The notes under the pieces: generated by a model
Seen by the model: the letters and a program-made list of their open reading frames with translations, nothing else
The model's database searches: none
Told to the model about the DNA's origin: nothing
Shown here: in pieces, positions 1 through 11,052 of the stretch
Layout of the letters: each line of letters begins with the position of its first letter
How positions within the stretch are numbered: the first letter of the stretch is position 1
From: Corallococcus macrosporus DSM 14697
Lineage (GTDB): Bacteria > Myxococcota > Myxococcia > Myxococcales > Myxococcaceae
DNA: 64,000 nt
Assembly (NCBI RefSeq): GCF_002305895.1
Contig: NZ_CP022203.1
Coordinates: 6,048,001 to 6,112,000 of the forward strand
Direction: 5' to 3'
Made by a program: the position numbers and the translations under genes

Positions 1-3000
1 TCCTTCACCATGTCGTTGTAGCGGCCCACGTTGCCCTCATCCAGCGGCGCGTCGACCTCGTCGAGGAGGCAGAAGGGCGTCGGCTTGATGAGGAAGATGC
101 CGAAGATGAGGCCCACGGCGGTGAGGGCCTTCTCGCCACCGGACAGCAGGTTGACGCTCTGCAGCTTCTTGCCGGGCGGCTGCGCGACGATTTCCACGCC
201 CGGCTCCTGGCCGGGGCCCTCGTTGGTGAGGATGAGGCTGGCCCGCCCGCCGCCGAACAGGCGCGGGAAGATGGCCTGGAACTTCTCGTTCACCACGTCG
301 AAGGTCTGCTTGAAGCGCTCGCGGCTGGTGGCGTCGATGCGCTGGATGGCGTCCTTGAGCTGCTCGATGGAGGACTGCAGGTCCTTCTTCTGCGCCGTGA
401 GGAAGTCGTAGCGCTTGGACAGCTCCGCGTGCTCGTCGATGGCGGTGAGGTTGATCTCCCCCATCTTCTCCACCTGCGCGCGCAAGTCCTTCAGCTCCGC
501 CTCCGTCTCCGGGGCCAGCGCGGGCAGCAGGTGGTACTGGTGCAGCTCGTTCGCCAGCTCCACCTGGTGCCGCTCGCGGATGCCCGCCGCCAGGTGCTCC
601 AGCTCCAGCGCGATTTCACGCTCGCGCAGCGAAATCTGCGACAGGCCCTGCATCAGCTCGTCCACGCGGCCGCGCAGCTCGCGGAACGTGGCGTCCTGCT
701 CACGCACCTCCGCGGAGGCCGCGGTGTGCGCCGCGCGGCGCTTCTCCAGCCCCTCCGCGGCCAGCCGGTGCTCCTCGGCGCGCTGGGACAGGCCGCCCTC
801 GGTGTCCGCCGTGCGCCGCTCCAGCTCCTCGGCGCGCGCCCCTCCCTCCACCACCGTGGCCTGGAGCCGGGCGATGCGCGTCTCCATGTCCTGGCGCTGG
901 GTGACGAGGCTGTCCAGCTCCTTGCGGGCGGACTCGCCGCGCTCGCTGCCGGCGGCCACCTTGATGCGCAGGCCCGTCAGCTCGCCGTTGGCCGTCTCCG
1001 CGCGCTGGCGCAGCGTCTCCTGCTCGGCCACGAGCTGCTTCACCCGCTCCTCGCGGCCCTCGCGGTCCGCCTGGCCGTGCGCCACCTCGCCGCGGCTGGC
1101 CTCCTCCTCGTGCTCCAGCGCCTGGTGGCTCAGGGTGAGCTGCCCCTCCTCCACCTCCAGGGCCCGCACCCGCTCGCGCACGCGGGCCAGGTCCTCGCCC
1201 GCCTTGTGCAGGTCCTTCTCCTGGCTGGCGAGGTTCAGCTCCTCGGCGTGCTGATTCTTCGCCAGCCCCTTGAGGACGCCCTCCGCGTGCCCCATCTGCT
1301 TCTGGAGCGTGTAGTGCCGGGTGAGAATCTCGTTGTAGCGCTCCTCCACGCGGGCCACCTCGGTGGCCAGCTCGGCGATTTCGCGCTTCTTCTGCAGCGC
1401 GCCCACCGCCGCGCCCTCGCGCTCACCGCCGACGATGGTGCCGTCCGGGCGGAACACCTCGCCCTCCACCGTCACCAGCGTGCACATGGGGCCGCCGGAC
1501 TCGGACCAGGCGCGCGCCGCGGCCACGTCCTGGACCACGACGACGTCCCCCAGCAGGAGCTGCACCAGCGGCGTCAGCGCCTCCTCACAGGTGACTTCGC
1601 GCAGCGCGTGCGCCAACACGCCGGGCCGGCTGAAGTCCGGCTCCAGCGGGGCCGGCAGCGCGTCCAGCGCGGGCACCGGGAGGAAGCTGCCCCGGCCCTC
1701 GGCGTGGCCCTTGAGGTACTCCACCAGCTCCACGCCCTTGTCGCGGCTCTCCACGATGACGTGCTGGAGCCGCTCACCCAGGGCGGCCTCCACCGCGCGC
1801 TCGTAGCGCGGGGTGACGTTGATGACGTCCGCCACCAGGCCGAAGATGCCCTGCTCGCGGGCCTGCATGCCGGCGCGCGTCATCACGGCGCGCACGCCGC
1901 GGTCGAAGCCGTCGTAGTTCTTCTGGATGTCCTCCAGCGTGGAGAGGCGGCTGCGCTTGTCGCTCAGCTCCTCGCGCAGCGCGATGACCTCGATTTCGTT
2001 CTCCGTGAAGGCCGCGCGGGTGCGGACGAGCGCGTCCTCCTCCTGGCCCTTGCGCTCGGCCAGCTCCGCGGCGAGGTGCCGGGTGTCCTCCACCCGCCTG
2101 GCCACGTCACCCCGGACGTTCTCCAGCGACAGCTCCTGCGCGCGCAGCGTCTCCAGCTCCCCCTGGAGCTTCGCGCGGCGGGCCTCCAAGTCGCTCCGCT
2201 GACGGGCGAGGTTGACCAGGTTGCTCTCGTGGTTGGCCAGGCGCGTGGCCACGGCCACCAGGCCGGCGCGCTCCTGCTCCAGGCGCAGCGCCACCTCCGT
2301 CTGGAGCTGGGACACGCGGCGCAGCTCCTCCTGCGCCACCTGCATCGCGACCTCGTCCTCCTTCCACGAGCCGGCGATGCCGGACAGCTCCGCCTCGCGG
2401 GCGGCCATGGCCTCGGACATCTCCGCCTTGCGCGCGAGCAGCCCGTCCAGCTCCACCTGGGCGGCGGCCACGCGGGCCCGCGTCTCCTCCAGGTCGCGCT
2501 TGCCGTAGGTCATCTCCTGCGTGTCGCGCTGCAGGGAGCTCTCCAGCGTGTGCACCTCCGCGGCGAGCGCCTGGAGCGCGGCCGTCTCCGCCTCCAGCTC
2601 CGCGCGGCGGCGCGTAATCGTCTCCTCCAGCTCCTTCACCCGGTCCAGGCTCTCCCGCTCCTCGGAGCCCAGGTTCTCCAGCCGCGACTGGAGCATCTTC
2701 TTCTCCGCCATCAGCTCCAACTGGCGGTGGGTGGCCGCGTGCAGGTCGATGTCCCGCATGCGCGCCTTGAGCTTCTTGTACTTCTCCGCCTTCTTCGCCT
2801 GGCGCGACAGCGCGTCCAGCCGCTTCTCCAGCTCGTTGGTGATGTCGGTGACGCGCAGCAGGTTGGCGTCGGTCGCCTCCATCTTGCGCTCGGCGGCCTT
2901 GCGGCGGGCCTTGTACTTGGTGACGCCCGCGGCCTCCTCCAGCAGGTGGCGCCGGTCCTCGGGCTTGCTGGACACGATGAGGCCCACGCGGCCCTGCTCG

Positions 3001-3434
3001 ATGATGGAGTACGCCTTGGTGCCCACGCCCGTGCCGAGGAACAGCTCGGTGATGTCCAGCAGGCGGCACAGCGTCTTGTTGATGAGGTACTCGGAGTCGC
3101 CGTTGCGGAACAGGCGCCGCGTCACCGTGACTTCGGAGAAGCCCTGGTACTGGGGCGCGAGCTGGTCCGTGTCATCCACGATGAACGTGAGCGACACCTC
3201 CGCCATGGACAGCGGCGGCTTGTTCTCCGAGCCGTTGAAGATGACGTCCTCCATGCCGCGGCCACGGAGGTTCTTCGCGCTCTGCTCACCCATCACCCAG
3301 CGGATGGCGTCCACGACGTTGGACTTGCCGCAGCCGTTGGGCCCGACGATGCCCGTCACGCCTTCGTCGAACGTGAAGACGCTCCGTTCCATGAAGGACT
3401 TGAAGCCGGTGATGTCCAACCGCTTGATTCGCAT
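1..3434 (-). CDS. smc: Chromosome segregation protein SMC (3' end outside window)
   Basis: SMC ATPase that compacts and segregates chromosomes with ScpA/ScpB. About 1144 codons are visible and roughly the last 40-55 run off the window. The N-terminus reads MRIKRLDITGFKSFMERSVF with a Walker A box GPNGCGKSN at residues 31-39. Long heptad-rich coiled-coil arms flank a hinge at about residues 500-670. Near the window edge are the ABC signature LLSGGEKAL and the Walker B/D-loop LLDEVDAPLDEGNV. The ATG at 3434 is the only start that puts the Walker A at the family's usual distance. All expected motifs are intact. No partner gene such as scpA lies within the window. Confidence 0.97.
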   Translation of the reverse strand, partial: MRIKRLDITGFKSFMERSVFTFDEGVTGIVGPNGCGKSNVVDAIRWVMGEQSAKNLRGRGMEDVIFNGSENKPPLSMAEVSLTFIVDDTDQLAPQYQGFSEVTVTRRLFRNGDSEYLINKTLCRLLDITELFLGTGVGTKAYSIIEQGRVGLIVSSKPEDRRHLLEEAAGVTKYKARRKAAERKMEATDANLLRVTDITNELEKRLDALSRQAKKAEKYKKLKARMRDIDLHAATHRQLELMAEKKMLQSRLENLGSEERESLDRVKELEETITRRRAELEAETAALQALAAEVHTLESSLQRDTQEMTYGKRDLEETRARVAAAQVELDGLLARKAEMSEAMAAREAELSGIAGSWKEDEVAMQVAQEELRRVSQLQTEVALRLEQERAGLVAVATRLANHESNLVNLARQRSDLEARRAKLQGELETLRAQELSLENVRGDVARRVEDTRHLAAELAERKGQEEDALVRTRAAFTENEIEVIALREELSDKRSRLSTLEDIQKNYDGFDRGVRAVMTRAGMQAREQGIFGLVADVINVTPRYERAVEAALGERLQHVIVESRDKGVELVEYLKGHAEGRGSFLPVPALDALPAPLEPDFSRPGVLAHALREVTCEEALTPLVQLLLGDVVVVQDVAAARAWSESGGPMCTLVTVEGEVFRPDGTIVGGEREGAAVGALQKKREIAELATEVARVEERYNEILTRHYTLQKQMGHAEGVLKGLAKNQHAEELNLASQEKDLHKAGEDLARVRERVRALEVEEGQLTLSHQALEHEEEASRGEVAHGQADREGREERVKQLVAEQETLRQRAETANGELTGLRIKVAAGSERGESARKELDSLVTQRQDMETRIARLQATVVEGGARAEELERRTADTEGGLSQRAEEHRLAAEGLEKRRAAHTAASAEVREQDATFRELRGRVDELMQGLSQISLREREIALELEHLAAGIRERHQVELANELHQYHLLPALAPETEAELKDLRAQVEKMGEINLTAIDEHAELSKRYDFLTAQKKDLQSSIEQLKDAIQRIDATSRERFKQTFDVVNEKFQAIFPRLFGGGRASLILTNEGPGQEPGVEIVAQPPGKKLQSVNLLSGGEKALTAVGLIFGIFLIKPTPFCLLDEVDAPLDEGNVGRYNDMVK

Positions 3435-3909
3435 GCCAGCGGGCTCCTAGAGCGGGCTCGGTACGAGGAGAAAATCGCGCGCGAGGCCGAAAAATCGGCC
3501 TCGGAGCGTTCATCAGAAAGGAGTACCAGCCACCTTCCAGGCGATCAAGCGTGGCCATGCCACGCATCGCCATACGTTCGGTTGCCTGGTGCGCGACAGG
3601 GCAGGCGTGCCCTGTAGCTGTAGCGCGTGCCCTGTGCGGGGCGGCGTGCGCACCGCGTCTCTACGCTCCCATGACGTCCTCCCGCGGGTATCGCTGCTTC
3701 AGCCCTGTTGAGTCCTGTTGCGCCACGCGAGCGCGTGACCTTCCGCGGGACGTAGCATCCCGGTCTGACATGCGCCCGGCGGGCCCGCTGCCCCCACAGC
3801 GCGGCCCCGCGCGCGTCCGCATGAACGCGAAGCTCGCGCCCACCTGGCAGGCAGGCACGTTGACGCGGCGCGGGAGGCGCACGCCGGGCAGGAAGGCAGG
3901 TCTACGGAC
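3435..3909. other. Intergenic region upstream of smc
   Basis: This 475-base gap lies between the smc start and the 3' end of the CorC-type gene, both on the minus strand. It should hold the smc promoter, but I see no clear -35/-10 pair, hairpin or RNA. Short open frames here have Arg/Pro/Ser-rich compositions typical of noncoding GC-rich DNA. Confidence 0.4.
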
Positions 3910-5292
3910 TCAGGACTCGCTCGAGGGCGGCTCGCCCGCGCCCCCGGTACCGTCCGCCACGGAGCGGCCGGCCGCCGTCCGCGACTGCGGCTCCACCGTG
4001 ACGCGCACCACGCGGGGGCCCTCCACGTCGTCCACGACGATGCGCCACATGTCGAGCCGCAGCGTGTCCCCCTTCACGGGGACCCGGCCCAGCCGCGTCA
4101 TGAGGTAGCCGGCGATGGTCGTCACCTCGCCCTCTTCGTCCTCGTCCAGGTCGAAGTCGACGTCCAGCCGCTCTTCCAGATCGTCGAGCTGCGCGGTGCC
4201 CGGCAGCTCGAAGCGGCCTCCAGGCAGCGCGCGGACCTCGTCCATGCGCCGGCCCAGCTCCGCCACGTCGCCCACCACCTCGGCCACCACGTCCGCGATG
4301 GTCACCAGCCCGGACGTGCCGCCGTGCTCGTCCACCACCAGCGCCGTCTGCCGGCGGCGGCGGCGGAACTCGGCCAGGAGCTGCTCCAGCGTCGCGCCCT
4401 CGGGGATGAACAGCACCGGCCGCTGCACCTGCGCCAGGCTGCGCAGCTCGCCTCGGGACAGCAGGAAGAAGAGGTCCTTGGCGTTCACCACGCCCTCGAC
4501 CTCGTCCAGGTTCCCCCGGCACACCGGCAGCCACGTGTGGCCCGCGGCGCGCGCGTCCGCGATGCACTTCTCCAGCGGCTCCTCCACGTCCAGGAACTTC
4601 ACCTGGTTGCGGGGCACCATCACCTGGCGCGCCGTCTTCTGCGCCATCTCCAGCGCGCGCTCCAGCAGCTCCGCGCGCGCCGTCGTGATCGCGCCGGCCT
4701 GCGCCGAGCTGTGCAGGATGACCAGCAGCTCGTCCTCGCTGTGCGCCTCGTGCGCCTCCCCCACCGCCTGGAGACCGAACACGCGCAGCACCCACGCCGC
4801 CAGCCCGTTGAGCAGGACGATGGCCGGGTAGAACAGGACGTAGAACACCCGCATGGGCAGCGCCACCGCGAGCGTCGTGTCCTCGGGGCGCTGGATCGCC
4901 AGGCTCTTGGGGGCCAGCTCCCCCAGGACGATGTGCAGGAAGGTGATGATGCTGAAGCCAATCACCACCGCCGCGGAGTGGGCCAACGTGGTGGAGGCGC
5001 CCTCCGGCACCAACGGCACCAGCACCGGCTCCAGCAGCCGCGCGAAGGCGGGCTCACCCAGCCAGCCCAGGCCCAGGGACGCCAGGGTGATGCCGAACTG
5101 CGTGGCGGAGAGGTACGCGTCCAGCTTCTCCACCATCTTCATCGCCGGGGCGGCGCCCGGGGCGCCCTCGTCCACCAGCGCCTGGAGCCGCGTGGCGCGG
5201 ATCTTCACGATGGCGAACTCGGTCGCCACGAAGAAGCCGTTGGCGAATACGAGGAGGATCGCCAACCCCAGGAACAACCATTCGTTGCCCAT
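3910..5292 (-). CDS. CNNM/CBS-domain transporter-like protein (CorC/HlyC/TlyC family)
   Basis: 460 residues. The N-terminal CNNM (DUF21) domain has hydrophobic segments at about residues 5-27, 95-120 and 130-165. It is followed by a CBS pair at about 205-330, including VDEHGGTSGLVT, and a CorC_HlyC domain near the C-terminus (LPGTAQLDDLEERL onwards). The family is linked to magnesium or cobalt export and ion-responsive regulation; the substrate here cannot be read from sequence. It starts 3 bases after the stop of the TPR gene and the two are surely co-transcribed, TPR gene first. Confidence 0.9.
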   Translation of the reverse strand: MGNEWLFLGLAILLVFANGFFVATEFAIVKIRATRLQALVDEGAPGAAPAMKMVEKLDAYLSATQFGITLASLGLGWLGEPAFARLLEPVLVPLVPEGASTTLAHSAAVVIGFSIITFLHIVLGELAPKSLAIQRPEDTTLAVALPMRVFYVLFYPAIVLLNGLAAWVLRVFGLQAVGEAHEAHSEDELLVILHSSAQAGAITTARAELLERALEMAQKTARQVMVPRNQVKFLDVEEPLEKCIADARAAGHTWLPVCRGNLDEVEGVVNAKDLFFLLSRGELRSLAQVQRPVLFIPEGATLEQLLAEFRRRRRQTALVVDEHGGTSGLVTIADVVAEVVGDVAELGRRMDEVRALPGGRFELPGTAQLDDLEERLDVDFDLDEDEEGEVTTIAGYLMTRLGRVPVKGDTLRLDMWRIVVDDVEGPRVVRVTVEPQSRTAAGRSVADGTGGAGEPPSSES

Positions 5293-5295
5293 GGC

Positions 5296-6111
5296 TCAGA
5301 ACAAGGCTTCGAAGTCCGGGTCACCCTTGAGGGCGTCGAACATGGGGTCGGTGGACAGCCACCCCATCACCTTCGGTCGGTCCGCCGTGAGCGACTTCTG
5401 CAGGTACTGCACGGCGTCCTTGGGACGCCCCCACAGCGCGAACAGGGCGGACAGGTTGTAGTTGAGCAGCAGATCTTCCGGGTTGAGCGCCCGCGCCCGC
5501 TCATAGGCGCGCTCGGCCTCCGCGTAGAAGCCCTTCTGCGCGTAGCAGATGCCCAGGTCCAACTGCGCCTCGAAGTTGTCCGGCTCCAGGCGCACCACTT
5601 CCTTCAATTGGGTGATGGCGGAGCGGTAGTCGCCCTCGTCCATCATCAGCGCGGCCAGCTCGTGGCGGGGGAAGGCGTCCTGGGAGTCCAGCTCGATGGC
5701 CGTCTGGAGCTCGCGCATCGCCTCCTCCACGCGGCCCTGGTCCGCGTAGGTGAGGCCCAGGTTGAGGTGGGCGTCCGGATACTCCGGGTCCAGCTCGATG
5801 GCTTCCTTATACTCCTCCACCGCCATCTCCCCCGCGTGGGTGGAGAGGAAGCAGGCCAGGTTGTAGTGCGCCGTGGCGCTCTCCGGCTCCAGTTTCAGGG
5901 CGGTGAGGTACTCCGACAGGGCCTCGCGGAAGAGCTTCTTCTCCGCGTAGACCGTCGCCAGGTTGTCGTGGGCGTGCGCGGAGCTTGGGTCCAGGTCGAT
6001 GGCCTTCTTGAACTCCTTGATGGCCTCGTCGAGCCACCCCCGGTCCGCCAGCTCGATTCCACGAGTATTGTGCTCGTCGGAGAGAGCGATGTTGTCCTTT
6101 TCGCGGGCCAT
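5296..6111 (-). CDS. Tetratricopeptide repeat protein
   Basis: 271 residues built almost entirely of TPR units. About six can be followed by the recurring A-x2-NLA and ALxLxP-type positions, for example GWLDEAIKEFKKAIDLDPSS and the later YAEAERAYERARALNPED. No signal peptide or membrane segment is visible, so it is probably cytoplasmic and acts as a protein-binding scaffold. It is the first gene of a two-gene unit with the CorC-type membrane protein, which suggests but does not prove a joint role. The ATG at 6111 is well placed and divergent from the CapA-like gene 62 bases away. Confidence 0.88.
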   Translation of the reverse strand: MAREKDNIALSDEHNTRGIELADRGWLDEAIKEFKKAIDLDPSSAHAHDNLATVYAEKKLFREALSEYLTALKLEPESATAHYNLACFLSTHAGEMAVEEYKEAIELDPEYPDAHLNLGLTYADQGRVEEAMRELQTAIELDSQDAFPRHELAALMMDEGDYRSAITQLKEVVRLEPDNFEAQLDLGICYAQKGFYAEAERAYERARALNPEDLLLNYNLSALFALWGRPKDAVQYLQKSLTADRPKVMGWLSTDPMFDALKGDPDFEALF

Positions 6112-6173
6112 GAGCGCGCGGGCAATCTACGCGCCGCGCTCCAAGGGGTGCAAGGTAGAGTTTCCCCCTGCCC

Positions 6174-7378
6174 ATGCGCCACGTCGCCCTGCTGCTTCTC
6201 CTGTTGTCCGCCTGTCACCCCCGCGCCGTCCCCCCGCCGGAGCGGTTGCCGCCGGAGGAGCCAGCCCGACAGCCCCCGCCCCCGGGGCGGCGGCCCAGGC
6301 GCCCGAGGCGCCGGTGGCCGAGCCCCCTTCCCGCCCCCTCTCCATCATCGTGGGCGGCGATGTGACCCTGGGCCACAACTACCAGACCCACTACGACGCG
6401 GAGGCCGCCAAGGGCCGCTCCCGGGACGACCTGGCCCTCTACGGGTTCCAGGAGGTGAAGCCCCTGACGGACGCCGCCGACCTGTTCGTCGTCAACCTGG
6501 AGTGCCCCTTCACCGTGCGCGGGGAGAAGCTGCCCAAGAACTTCAACTTCCGCGCGAAGCCGGAGCTGGTCGGCGTCCTCACCGCTGGCGGCGTGGACGT
6601 GGTGAGCCTGGCCAACAACCACCTGATGGACTACGGCGCCCAGGGCCTGCTGGACACGCTGGACACCCTCGACGCGGCGCGCATCCCCTACTTCGGTGCG
6701 GGCCGGAACCTGGCGGAGGCCCGCCGCCCCGCGGTCGTCACCGTGGGCGGCCAGCGCGTCGCGCTGCTGGGCTACTTCTTCCTGGGCACGCGCAACATCG
6801 AGCCGCCCGGCGTCTACGCCACGGAGACCACCCCGGGGGTCGCCGGCCACTTCTCCGACGTGGAGGTGATGGAACGGATGCTCCGGGAGGACATCGCCGC
6901 GGCCCGGGCCCAGGCGGACCTCGTCCTGCCCTACTTCCACTGGGGGCGCGAAGGCACCTACACCCCGGAGCCCTACCAGGTCCGGCTGGCCCACGCCGCC
7001 ATCGACGCGGGCGCCGCGGGTGTGCTGGGCGCCCACCCACACGTCCTCCAGGCCATGGAGCTGTACCAGGGGCGGCCCGTCGTCTACTCGCTGGGGAACT
7101 TCGTCTTCGGGGGGAACTGGAACCCTCGCGACAAGCGCGGCGCCCTGTGGAAGGGCCACTTCGGCCCCGGCGGCGCGTACCTGTCCAGCGAGGTGCTGCC
7201 CCTGAGGACCGACCGCTTCCCGGAGCTGCCCTTCCAGCCGGTGCCCGTCACGGGCGAGGAGGCGGAGGCGGTGCTGCGGCTGCTGGCCGAATCCTCAGAA
7301 GGCGTGGAGCGGATGCTGCCCGAGCTGGAGCCGTGGGCCCGCCCGCCTCCCTCCCCCGAAGTTCGAGGGAGGGAGTAG
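6174..7378 (+). CDS. CapA-family lipoprotein (PGA_cap metallophosphatase fold), apparently frameshifted
   Basis: From about 6314 to the TAG at 7376-7378 the frame encodes a clear CapA domain (IIVGGDVTLGHNY, FVVNLECPF, SLANNHLMDYG, LGAHPHVLQ, YSLGNFVFGG). This family includes poly-gamma-glutamate capsule proteins with a calcineurin-like metallophosphatase fold. Upstream, in a different frame, the ATG at 6174 opens a convincing lipoprotein signal (MRHVALLLLLLSAC, lipobox Cys at residue 14) that runs into a stop at 6363. A shift by one base in the C/G-rich stretch around 6225-6285 would join the two. If no shift occurs, a GTG at 6314 is the likeliest start, giving a protein without an export signal. 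A sequencing error, a real frameshift or programmed slippage cannot be told apart here. Confidence 0.75.
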
Positions 7379-7386
7379 CCAACGCA

Positions 7387-7509
7387 CTAGACCTTGTTGT
7401 TGGACTGGCCCTTCTTGGCGCGGCTGCGGCGGCGCTTCAGCTGGGCCTTCCGGCCCTTGGCGCGGTTGGCGACCTTCTTCTTGGAACGATTTCCCTTCTG
7501 GGCGGGCAT
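7387..7509 (-). CDS. Small very basic protein (40 residues)
   Basis: The minus-strand ATG at 7509 is preceded by GGAG about 10 bases upstream. It opens a 40-codon frame ending in TAG at 7387-7389. The product starts MPAQKGNRSKKKVANRAKGR and about 40 percent of its residues are Lys or Arg, spaced as in an amphipathic or nucleic-acid-binding tail, with no hydrophobic core. It lies 9 bases beyond the convergent CapA-like gene and is divergent from prfA. The composition recalls small ribosome-associated or histone-like proteins, but I recognise no family. Coding is inferred from the ribosome site, composition and compact fit. Confidence 0.6.
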   Translation of the reverse strand: MPAQKGNRSKKKVANRAKGRKAQLKRRRSRAKKGQSNNKV

Positions 7510-7663
7510 GTGGAAGGACTCCGTGTGGTGATGTGAAATCGACCGCTGAGCGCGGTGAGGGCGGCCCTTTTTTCATGCTCCCGCCCGAGCGTCCAAGGAT
7601 TTTCTTGACTCCGCCCGCCCTTGCCAGAGGGCCGGCAAAGGGGCAATACCCCCCGGAACGACG

Positions 7664-8748
<1,085 letters not shown>

Positions 8749-8752
<4 letters not shown>

Positions 8753-9630
8753 GCAGCGAGCCCTGGACCATCCGCAGGGTCCTCGCCTGGACGACGCAGC
8801 ACTTCGAGAAGCGACAGGTGGACGCGCCGCGGCTCACCGCGGAGATCCTCCTGTCGCACGTGCTCGAGCTCAGCCGCGTCCGGCTGTACGTGGACCTGGA
8901 CCGCCCCCTCTCCAAGGAGGAGCTGGGCGCCTACCGTGCCCTCATCGAGCGCCGCATGGCGGGCGAGCCCACGCAGTACCTCACGGGCGTGCGCGAGTTC
9001 TACAACCGCCCCTTCAAGGTGGACGCCCGGGTGCTGATTCCGCGCCCGGAGACGGAGCTGCTGGTGGAGGCGGCGCTGCGCATGCTGCCCAGGGACGCGC
9101 CCGGCCGCGCGCTGGACGTGTGCACGGGCTCCGGCTGCATCGCCATCAGCCTCGCGGCCGAGCGGCCACAGGCCACCGTCACCGCCACGGACCTGTCCCC
9201 GGACGCCTGCGCGCTGGCGCGGGAGAACGCCCAGGCGCTGGGCGTGGCGGACCGGGTGACGGTGCTGCAAGGCGACCTCTTCGCCCCGGTGCCCGCGGGC
9301 GAGCGCTTCCAGGTGGTGGTCTCCAACCCGCCCTACATCGCCTCCGGTGAGATTCCGGGCCTGTCCGCGGAGGTGCGCCGGGAGCCGAAGCTGGCGCTCG
9401 ACGGCGGGCCGGACGGGCTGGTGGCGGTGCGCCGGGTGGTGACGGGCGCGCGCCAGTGGTTGGAGCCTGGCGGCCTCCTTGCAATGGAGATTGGTGAGGA
9501 CCAGGGCCCCGCCGTCCTGGAGCTCCTGCGTGCCGCGGGTTACGCGGACGCGCGGGTGGAGAAGGACCTGGAGCGGCGGGAACGAATGGCTTTTGGGACA
9601 CAGCCCGCGGCCAGCGGGCCACAGGGCTGA
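8749..9630 (+). CDS. prmC: Release factor N5-glutamine methyltransferase
   Basis: 293 residues. An SAM-dependent enzyme that methylates the Gln of the GGQ motif in RF1 and RF2. A helical N-terminal substrate-binding domain (residues 1-80) precedes a Rossmann domain with the SAM-binding stretch [16 protein letters not shown]. The catalytic NPPY is at residues 193-196. It overlaps prfA by four bases and so is translationally coupled to the gene for its substrate. murA follows after 14 bases in the same direction. Confidence 0.96.
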
Positions 9631-9644
9631 AGACGCAGGGAACC

Positions 9645-10907
9645 ATGGACAAGATCGTCATCAAGGGCGGCCAGGCGCTGCACGGAGAAGTGCAGGCCTC
9701 GGGCGCGAAGAACGCGGCGCTGCCCATCCTCGCCTCGGCGCTGCTGGCGGACGGCACCTCCACGTACCGCAACGTGCCGGACCTGGCGGACGTCACCACC
9801 ATGCTCAAGGTGCTGCGCACCATGGGCTGCGACGCGGAGCGCGACGCGGAGAAGACGGACGTCTGCCAGGTGGGCGTCAACGGGCACATCACCCCGGAGG
9901 CGCCGTACGAGCTGGTGAAGACGATGCGCGCCAGCGTGCTGGTGCTGGGGCCGCTGGTGGCCCGCTTCGGCCGGGCGCGCGTGTCCATGCCGGGCGGCTG
10001 CGCCATCGGCGCGCGGCCCATCGACCAGCACCTCAAGGGGCTGAAGGCGCTGGGCGCGGACATCCACCTCACCGAAGGCTACGTGGAGGCCACCGCGAAG
10101 CAGCTCAAGGGCGGCACGGTCAACTTCGACGTCATCACCGTCACCGGCACGGAGAACGTGATGATGGCGGCGGTGCTGGCCAGGGGCCGCACGGTGATGG
10201 AGAACTGCGCCCGCGAGCCCGAGGTCGAGGAGCTGGCCCGGGTGCTCAACAAGATGGGCGCGCGCATCGAGGGCGCGGGCACCTCCATCATCACGATTGA
10301 GGGCGTGGACGCGCTCAAGCCGGTGGAGCACGCCATCCTCCCCGACCGCATCGAGGCCGGCACCCTGCTGGTGGCGGCGGCCATCTCCGGCGGCGACGTG
10401 CTGGTGAAGCACGTGGTGCCCGAGCACATGGACGCCCTGGTGGAGAAGCTGCGCGAGGCCGGCTGCACCCTCACCGCGGAGAACGGCGGCCTGCGCTGCA
10501 AGGCGCCGGACCGGCTGACCTCGGTGAACATCACCACCACGGAGCACCCGGGCTTCCCCACGGACATGCAGGCCCAGTTGATGGCCCTGATGTCCGTCAG
10601 CCAGGGCACCTCCGTCATCAGCGAGAACATCTTCGAGAACCGCTTCATGCACGTGCCGGAGCTGCACCGGCTGGGCGCGGACATCACCATCCAGGGACAC
10701 ACCGCGGTGGTGAAGGGCGTGAAGGGCCTGAGCGGCGCGCCCGTCATGGCAACGGACTTGAGGGCGAGCGCGTCACTCATCCTCGCGGGGCTGCGGGCGG
10801 AGGGCCGCACCGACGTCAGCCGCGTCTACCACCTGGACCGGGGCTACGAGCGCCTGGAGCGCAAGCTGAGCGAGCTGGGCGCGGACATCCGCCGCGAGAA
10901 GGCGTAG
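9645..10907 (+). CDS. murA: UDP-N-acetylglucosamine 1-carboxyvinyltransferase
   Basis: 420 residues, the normal MurA length. Catalyses the first committed step of peptidoglycan synthesis, moving enolpyruvate from PEP onto UDP-GlcNAc in the cytoplasm. The N-terminal [16 protein letters not shown] stretch is present. The catalytic Cys, the target of fosfomycin, is C119 within [15 protein letters not shown]. The start codon lies 14 bases after prmC, so prfA-prmC-murA probably form one operon. Confidence 0.98.
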   Translation: MDKIVIKGGQALHGEVQASGAKNAALPILASALLADGTSTYRNVPDLADVTTMLKVLRTMGCDAERDAEKTDVCQVGVNGHITPEAPYELVKTMRASVLVLGPLVARFGRARVSMPGGCAIGARPIDQHLKGLKALGADIHLTEGYVEATAKQLKGGTVNFDVITVTGTENVMMAAVLARGRTVMENCAREPEVEELARVLNKMGARIEGAGTSIITIEGVDALKPVEHAILPDRIEAGTLLVAAAISGGDVLVKHVVPEHMDALVEKLREAGCTLTAENGGLRCKAPDRLTSVNITTTEHPGFPTDMQAQLMALMSVSQGTSVISENIFENRFMHVPELHRLGADITIQGHTAVVKGVKGLSGAPVMATDLRASASLILAGLRAEGRTDVSRVYHLDRGYERLERKLSELGADIRREKA

Positions 10908-10965
10908 GGCCGAGGGGCTGGGGGGCGACGGGACGGCGCGTTGCCAACAGAAGGCGCAAGGCGGG

Positions 10966-10995
10966 TTGCATCCGAAATTTCGCGCGACCTATCAT
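10966..10995 (+). promoter_or_regulatory. Sigma-70-like promoter upstream of the zinc-ribbon gene
   Basis: TTGCAT at 10966-10971 and TATCAT at 10990-10995 are separated by 18 bases, in an AT-richer patch about 60 bases before the zinc-ribbon start codon. Fit to the -35/-10 consensus is by eye only. Confidence 0.4.
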
Positions 10996-11052
10996 TCTCC
11001 AATCGACTGGGGAGAACACCACTCCCCCCCAACAGGAGAATGGAACCGGACC

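Noticed and set aside
429-3617. Plus-strand frame of 1062 codons opposite smc
   Set aside because: It is Leu/Arg/His/Gln-rich shadow sequence antisense to a clear SMC gene; an effect of GC-biased codons.
3661-3882. 73-codon minus-strand frame upstream of smc
   Set aside because: Basic low-complexity composition and no ribosome site; treated as intergenic.
4324-7536. Plus-strand frame of 1070 codons across the CorC, TPR and CapA genes
   Set aside because: Low-complexity composition and overlap with three real genes; no domain seen.
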